Positions 59,690-64,000 of a stretch of 64,000 bases of DNA are shown here, piece by piece. Numbering within the stretch: position 1 is the first letter of the stretch; the number at the start of each line of letters is the position of its first letter. The notes beneath the pieces are model-generated. The model was not told the DNA's origin. It saw only the letters and a list, made by a program, of their open reading frames with translations, and made no database searches. Made by a program: the position numbers and the translations under genes. The DNA is from Sipunculus nudus (taxonomy: Eukaryota; Annelida; Sipuncula; Golfingiida; Sipunculidae), in the NCBI GenBank assembly GCA_026874595.1, contig CM049308.1, positions 53,515,624 through 53,579,623 on the forward strand, given 5' to 3'.

Positions 59690-60166
59690 CGGGCCATCCC
59701 CGCGCAGGAGCATGATTATAATGGGTTTTACTACACAAGCCATCCCCTTGCACGGGAGCATGATTATACTGGGTTTTACTACACAAGTGTGAAAATAACA
59801 AGGGCAGCTCTGTGACCTTGACCTTTGATCCTGTGACCTAGAACTAAAAAGGATTATTCATCCATGGCTGGGTGGGCCATATGTGAAAGATGAAAAGTTT
59901 CGGTAAAACGGTGTGGCTTAAAATGGGCCCAAAGGCTTTTTAAAAAGTGGATCCTGTGGTCTTGACCTTTGAACCCGTTACTTAAATATCGATAGGGTTC
60001 TTCAACCATGGGCGGGTGAGCCACATGTGCAAAATGAAAGGTTTTGGTCAAACGGTTTGACTTAAAATCGGTCCACAAGCCAATTCCGGAAGGACGGACA
60101 GACGGACGCACGTATTGAGGCATTACTATATCCCCTCGTGCTACTTCGTTACCAGGGGATAATAAA
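59690..60166. repeat. Dispersed repeat with internal duplications and a GGACGGAC run
   Basis: A ~47-bp unit with GAGCATGATTATA-TGGGTTTTACTACACAAG is repeated twice (59693-59786). Two ~130-bp related units follow (TTGACCTTTGA, CCATGGCTGGGTGGGCCA / CCATGGGCGGGTGAGCCA, GGTTTGACTTAAAAT). Then come GGACGGACAGACGGACG (60090) and a terminal hairpin TATCCCCT...AGGGGATA (60129-60161). Known mollusc-style non-coding repeat; the minus-strand frame is not a gene. Confidence 0.7.
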
Positions 60167-60171
60167 CACAT

Positions 60172-61002
60172 TTAATTATGTTTAAACCAACTGAAGTCCT
60201 CCGTGAGCTAAAGTGCGAATGAAAACACATAAAGGACCACCCACGTTTGTTAATTCAAACAATCATTTTGATCATTTAAACATGTCCGATATACAAAGCG
60301 ACCATATGAGCGTTATAAATATTATCATAGAAATGTGTTACCGACCTGTGTCCACATACTAGTTGCAACACATACGTAAAATTTTTAATAATTTCGGATG
60401 AATAAAATGTCCCTGAAGTTTTTTTTTCTTTTGCCAAGCAATTTATATTAAGGTCCTTACATAGGTAATTTACAGCTGACATTTAGCAAAAAAAGGTCAG
60501 GTGTCTTAATACTCAGTAAATATTCAGATTACTAAGGGCCAAAAAGTTTGGTTTCTAAGACACCGCGCGTCATTTTTGACACATGCATCCCCGTCAAATT
60601 TTTAATTTAAATTTAGAGATTGTAAACATTATAAGATCTAGCTACTCGGAAACTTCTATCACGGAAATAAAATGATAAATTTTCGTTTTGCTACTATACG
60701 CTATTACTTATTTAGGAAACAATTATGTTGTCATCATGTTGTCCTCAGGTCATATGATTTTTATTATCCAAAATGTGTCAAAAGAGGTGAAAAAATGCCC
60801 CTCTGCACTGATTTATGAAAAAGCGCATGAGAACCCAACCTTTATTTTGGCAAAAAATTATATATTTGAATAAGTATTGATTTCTATTACAAAGAACTTT
60901 TTGTACTTAACTATAAAATGTTACCTGGAAATCGGCGTCTCTTGTACATATTTTTCAATGGGTGCATGGTAAGGAAGGGGGACACAGCCTTTTGCAGACT
61001 AG
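60172..61002. other. Spacer
   Basis: AT-rich, with no gene supported. Confidence 0.35.
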
Positions 61003-61209
61003 AGGACAGGCGATGTGAGCCACACGTCGGAGGGCGCGTCCAATCTGCCGGAAAAAGCGTCTGCCCCGGAAGCGGAGCCTGAACCTCCTTCAAGCCTCGC
61101 TGTCGTCCACGTAAAGCGACGCCACAAGCAGGACGGTAACCAGGCAAATTATGCTCAACTTCATTCTGTGGATGATGAGGTATATCGCTCAATAGCATAT
61201 CTGAACTAG
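61003..61209 (+). CDS. Possible C-terminal exon of an unrecognised protein
   Basis: This 68-codon open stretch is distinctly more GC-rich than its surroundings and follows acceptor-like AGs at 60997 and 61002. It reads RTGDVSHTSEGASNLPEKAS, then an APEAEPEPPSS acidic/proline stretch, VHVKRRHKQ, and ends NYAQLHSVDDEVYRSIAYLN at TAG 61207-61209. It has no in-frame ATG, so if it is coding it must be spliced to an exon I cannot see. The tyrosine-rich tail (YAQL, EVYRSI) could be a cytoplasmic signalling tail, but this is speculation. A gene fragment or chance frame is equally possible. Confidence 0.3.
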   Translation, partial: RTGDVSHTSEGASNLPEKASAPEAEPEPPSSLAVVHVKRRHKQDGNQANYAQLHSVDDEVYRSIAYLN

Positions 61210-64000
61210 AGAAAGACTTGAACAAGACATGTATAAAATGCTTCTAACTTATGTATTTTATTTCAATTACTACTTCCTTCATACACAATTTGGCTAATTA
61301 CAGACGAGCTGAAGAATGCAGATGACTAAAAATTGTTTCATAACGTTTCATGCGTTTTGTATTGGTTATACTAGGATTATGCAAATATAACTGTGATATA
61401 TCTTATTCGATCGGGGGATGGCAGTTATCCAGCTATATACGTGCAACACGTACACGAGACGCCAGGAAGTAATTTAACGCCCTATCGTAAATAGCCATGT
61501 CTGCCAACCGCCGCTAAGGTTCCCGGAATTGCAATATGGATTTATTTAAATACTGAGTTTAAGGAATGTTTATAATAAGAGTGTAAGCGCCCAAATGTGT
61601 TTGGGGCATCCTAAAACTTTTTCTGGAGGTTCATTATCTGCCATGGGAAAACGTCAACAAACATGATCTCAACGCTTAGAAGTTTCGACGTGTGCCTATA
61701 CTATAACAAGCTTTCTTTTACCATATAATTGGGTAGCCAAATGTATCAGCCATTAAGTGAGAAATCATTTGTTTTGTTTATTGCAAACTATATTATTTAA
61801 TCTGTTAAATAAGAAAATCTTGATGAATAAATGATAACAGCTAGGTCTTCGACTTACGACTCAGCAGACATTTACATTGAGCTGGCACGCCTAACTTGAG
61901 TCGTGATACAATTCATACGGGTTAATGTACTGCAACGATCATGTATCCCCTTGCATTGAAATCATGCTGAACATCCGATAATCTTGACATTATAGGCTAC
62001 GGACGTAGAATTAACTTATAAAATACACGTGAATTAAAAAAACAAACAGAAAATACGTCTTTGGTCGTTTCCTTTATCGCATACGGGCTAGCTGCCGTCC
62101 AATAACATGTGCGAAATATGTTTGTACAAAAGAGCGCCGTTTTTCCGAATGCCGAATTTCCAAAAATTCTTTTCCCGAAATTTCAAATCGGGAACCGGAA
62201 ATTTATTCGTATTTACGAAATAATTTCAAGCATGTAAATGTAAATCTCAAATGATTTTTTTGTCATTAGACTCAGAAGGGCCTCCAGTCAGGTGTTTAAA
62301 CCCAGTGGTGACCTTGATTAATTAGTTCTGGGCCGATGTTGTCGCCGGGCAAACTACACCTAGTCACGCAACGCAAGCTCCCATAGAGGCGTGTCCATAA
62401 AAATTAGCAGTCCATTCTCAAGAGCACTGACTTGTGTCATCCACTTAAACTCGCTGTTTTACAGCTTATTCATCATTTCACTTTAACTGTAAAGAAGGAC
62501 AATTGCAAACACGATCGTCTTGCTGTCACTTATCAGACATATGGAGTCAAAGAAGAGAAAACCGAAGTCAGGATGTTAAATGTGAGATGTCAGCAAGGGT
62601 ATTTAATAAGTTTGAGCCTACATTAGATCTGACAATTATAAATTCTCAATTTTAATTGGTAGGTTCTACGATCATTCAAAAACTTTTATTCCCTATGCTT
62701 ACAATCATTTTGGCTGTGCCGACTTGGCGCCCCCTGCGGGCGGTTAAAAAACTAACCAAACTTCACCTATGGCGATGTTATTTTACTTTTACCTCCGGTG
62801 AATTTGATGTATAAAGGGCACGCATGTATCCTGAAACAGGTTAGACTGATCTTTACCAATCATGCTCTGCAATAAAACCAATATTAATATGTCTATTAAG
62901 TAGGCTAAAAAGAAAGACGATGTTCCCTCATTAAAATGGCGTTTAATTAACCATTAACTGTCGTACGAACCTGCCGCTTGACCCCTGAATTATTTTCCGA
63001 AAATTCGGTTTTTTTCCCGACGGAAAAGCTTGTCTCCCGACGCTGTCGGAAAAGCGGCGCTCTACTGTATATACAAAGGGTCAGAAATATTACAAACATG
63101 CAGTTGCATTTACCAATATGCTGAGTCAAAACAATTTTTTTTCTTGCCGATGGTAGGTATGTTCGAAAGTATACTAAAACAGTTGAAGACTGGTCTGGTT
63201 TGCCACAATTCACAGTGTATGTATACTTGTGGCATTGAGTCGTCACAAATGACGAAGCTATTTGCGTCCTCATAGGTCCTATATAAGATGGAAAAGCACA
63301 TTGTACAGTGGTCGAAGACTCTCTAATGTCAGAGAGTCGACTCGCTGTATCGTAAAATGCGTTTACGCTCCTCGATGTTAAAAAAAATTGTACATCATTG
63401 ACAAATTTCTCTAGGCATTTTGCACAAAACTGCCCCTATTCGTTTACATAATTAAAAAAAAAAACTAAGTCCGGTTTAAAACATATATATATACTTCCAT
63501 ATAAAGCAACAGTGTTATTTTTTAATCCATAATTACCTCTTGATCTCTTGGTATATATTTTACATTTTTATTCATATTCCAAAATAAGAACTATTTCATG
63601 GGAACATAACTCACAGACTTTTTATTTGAGCTGACGAGGCCTAGGAAAATATGGCGACGCTTTTAGGTAAATTGCATAAAAAGTTGGGCGGAAATCGATT
63701 CAGCGGTTTTGTGTAAATTTGCCTACAGATATTTGCTGTTTTATACCATTGCATGGGTATGTTTATATGTTTATGTATAATATATTATGTTTTTTAATTA
63801 TTCAAATATGCAAATTACCTAATTGAATATGCATAAAAATTTCCCAAGCAGAAATCAATTTAACAGGAAAAACTGCCCTGTAAGATCAATTTTGAAAAGT
63901 TTGGCAGTGACGATTATCGAATTGTTCTGTGTTTTGCCCTGTCCAATAGTGTAATTAATAACGATGTCGTTTTTGATTCCGAATTGTTTCAGCTTGAACC
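61210..64000. other. Right-end spacer
   Basis: No gene can be supported. Weak exon-like items are discussed under rejected calls (62.46 and 63.65 kb). TTTTTCCGAATGCCG / GTCGGAAAAGCGGCG-type blocks near 62140 and 63000-63065 suggest an inverted-repeat pair about 0.9 kb apart (TCCGA / TCGGA rich), not resolved further. Confidence 0.35.

Noticed and set aside
62462-62626. Exon-like stretch after TGTTTTACAG (LIHHFTLTVKKDNCKH...)
   Set aside because: A good acceptor is followed by an open frame, but there is no family similarity, no convincing donor and no partner exon.
63652-63717. Possible first exon starting ATGGCGACGCTTTTAG
   Set aside because: The AAATATGGCGACG context looks like a housekeeping gene start and GTAAAT follows, but 22 codons without a partner exon are not enough support.

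Overview
This window is eukaryotic nuclear DNA, most likely from a mollusc and probably a bivalve. The evidence is spliced genes with GT/AG introns, low gene density, AT-rich spacers, long (TA)n and homopolymer tracts, and many dispersed non-coding repeats. Several repeats carry internal GTCCGTCC runs, a style common in bivalve genomes. The organism call is inference from repeat style and gene content; no database was searched.

Genes, left to right. (1) The last coding exon of COA4/CHCHD8, a mitochondrial cytochrome c oxidase assembly factor, at 4952-5062 (+); its 5' part was not found and may lie left of the window. (2) The last exon of an unrecognised Ser/Asp/Glu-rich protein at 14815-15065 (-). 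(3) A complete four-exon seven-transmembrane gene of the GPR180/TMEM145 family at 20392-26614 (-), which I assembled from splice sites into 489 residues. (4) PGAP4 (TMEM246), a Golgi GalNAc transferase that modifies GPI anchors, at 27740-28933 (+), head-to-head with gene 3. (5) An unrecognised 165-residue protein at 41105-41602 (-), with a CCAAT/NRF1-type promoter candidate about 2 kb upstream. (6) An intact, intronless CYP2-clan cytochrome P450 of 497 residues at 48027-49520 (+). (7) A broken pogo/Tigger-like transposase at 58766-59118 (+). Weaker coding candidates lie at 51586-51882 (-) and 61003-61209 (+).

The rest is mostly repeats. A 1.9-2.0 kb non-coding family has three near full-length copies in the same orientation (2977, 29828, 54848). 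A complex satellite with a ~276-bp period and a GGTGGCGCCACC palindrome twice per unit fills 34725-37460, and a reverse-oriented relative occupies 1-2470. Terminal-inverted-repeat elements cluster at 52.9-57.7 kb and also occur at 7.4, 12.6, 15.6, 21.6, 39.6, 46.2 and 49.6 kb.

The genes are independent housekeeping or metabolic genes; apart from the head-to-head pair, nothing links them. I saw no dedicated new multi-gene system. The most unusual observations are in the GPR180-like gene: a 38-bp minisatellite that has copied the last intron's 3' splice site several times, and a tandem duplication that copied the end of exon 3 with its 5' splice site. After these come the palindromic satellite, a 665-bp element with 165-bp inverted ends, and the 39.6-kb hairpin.
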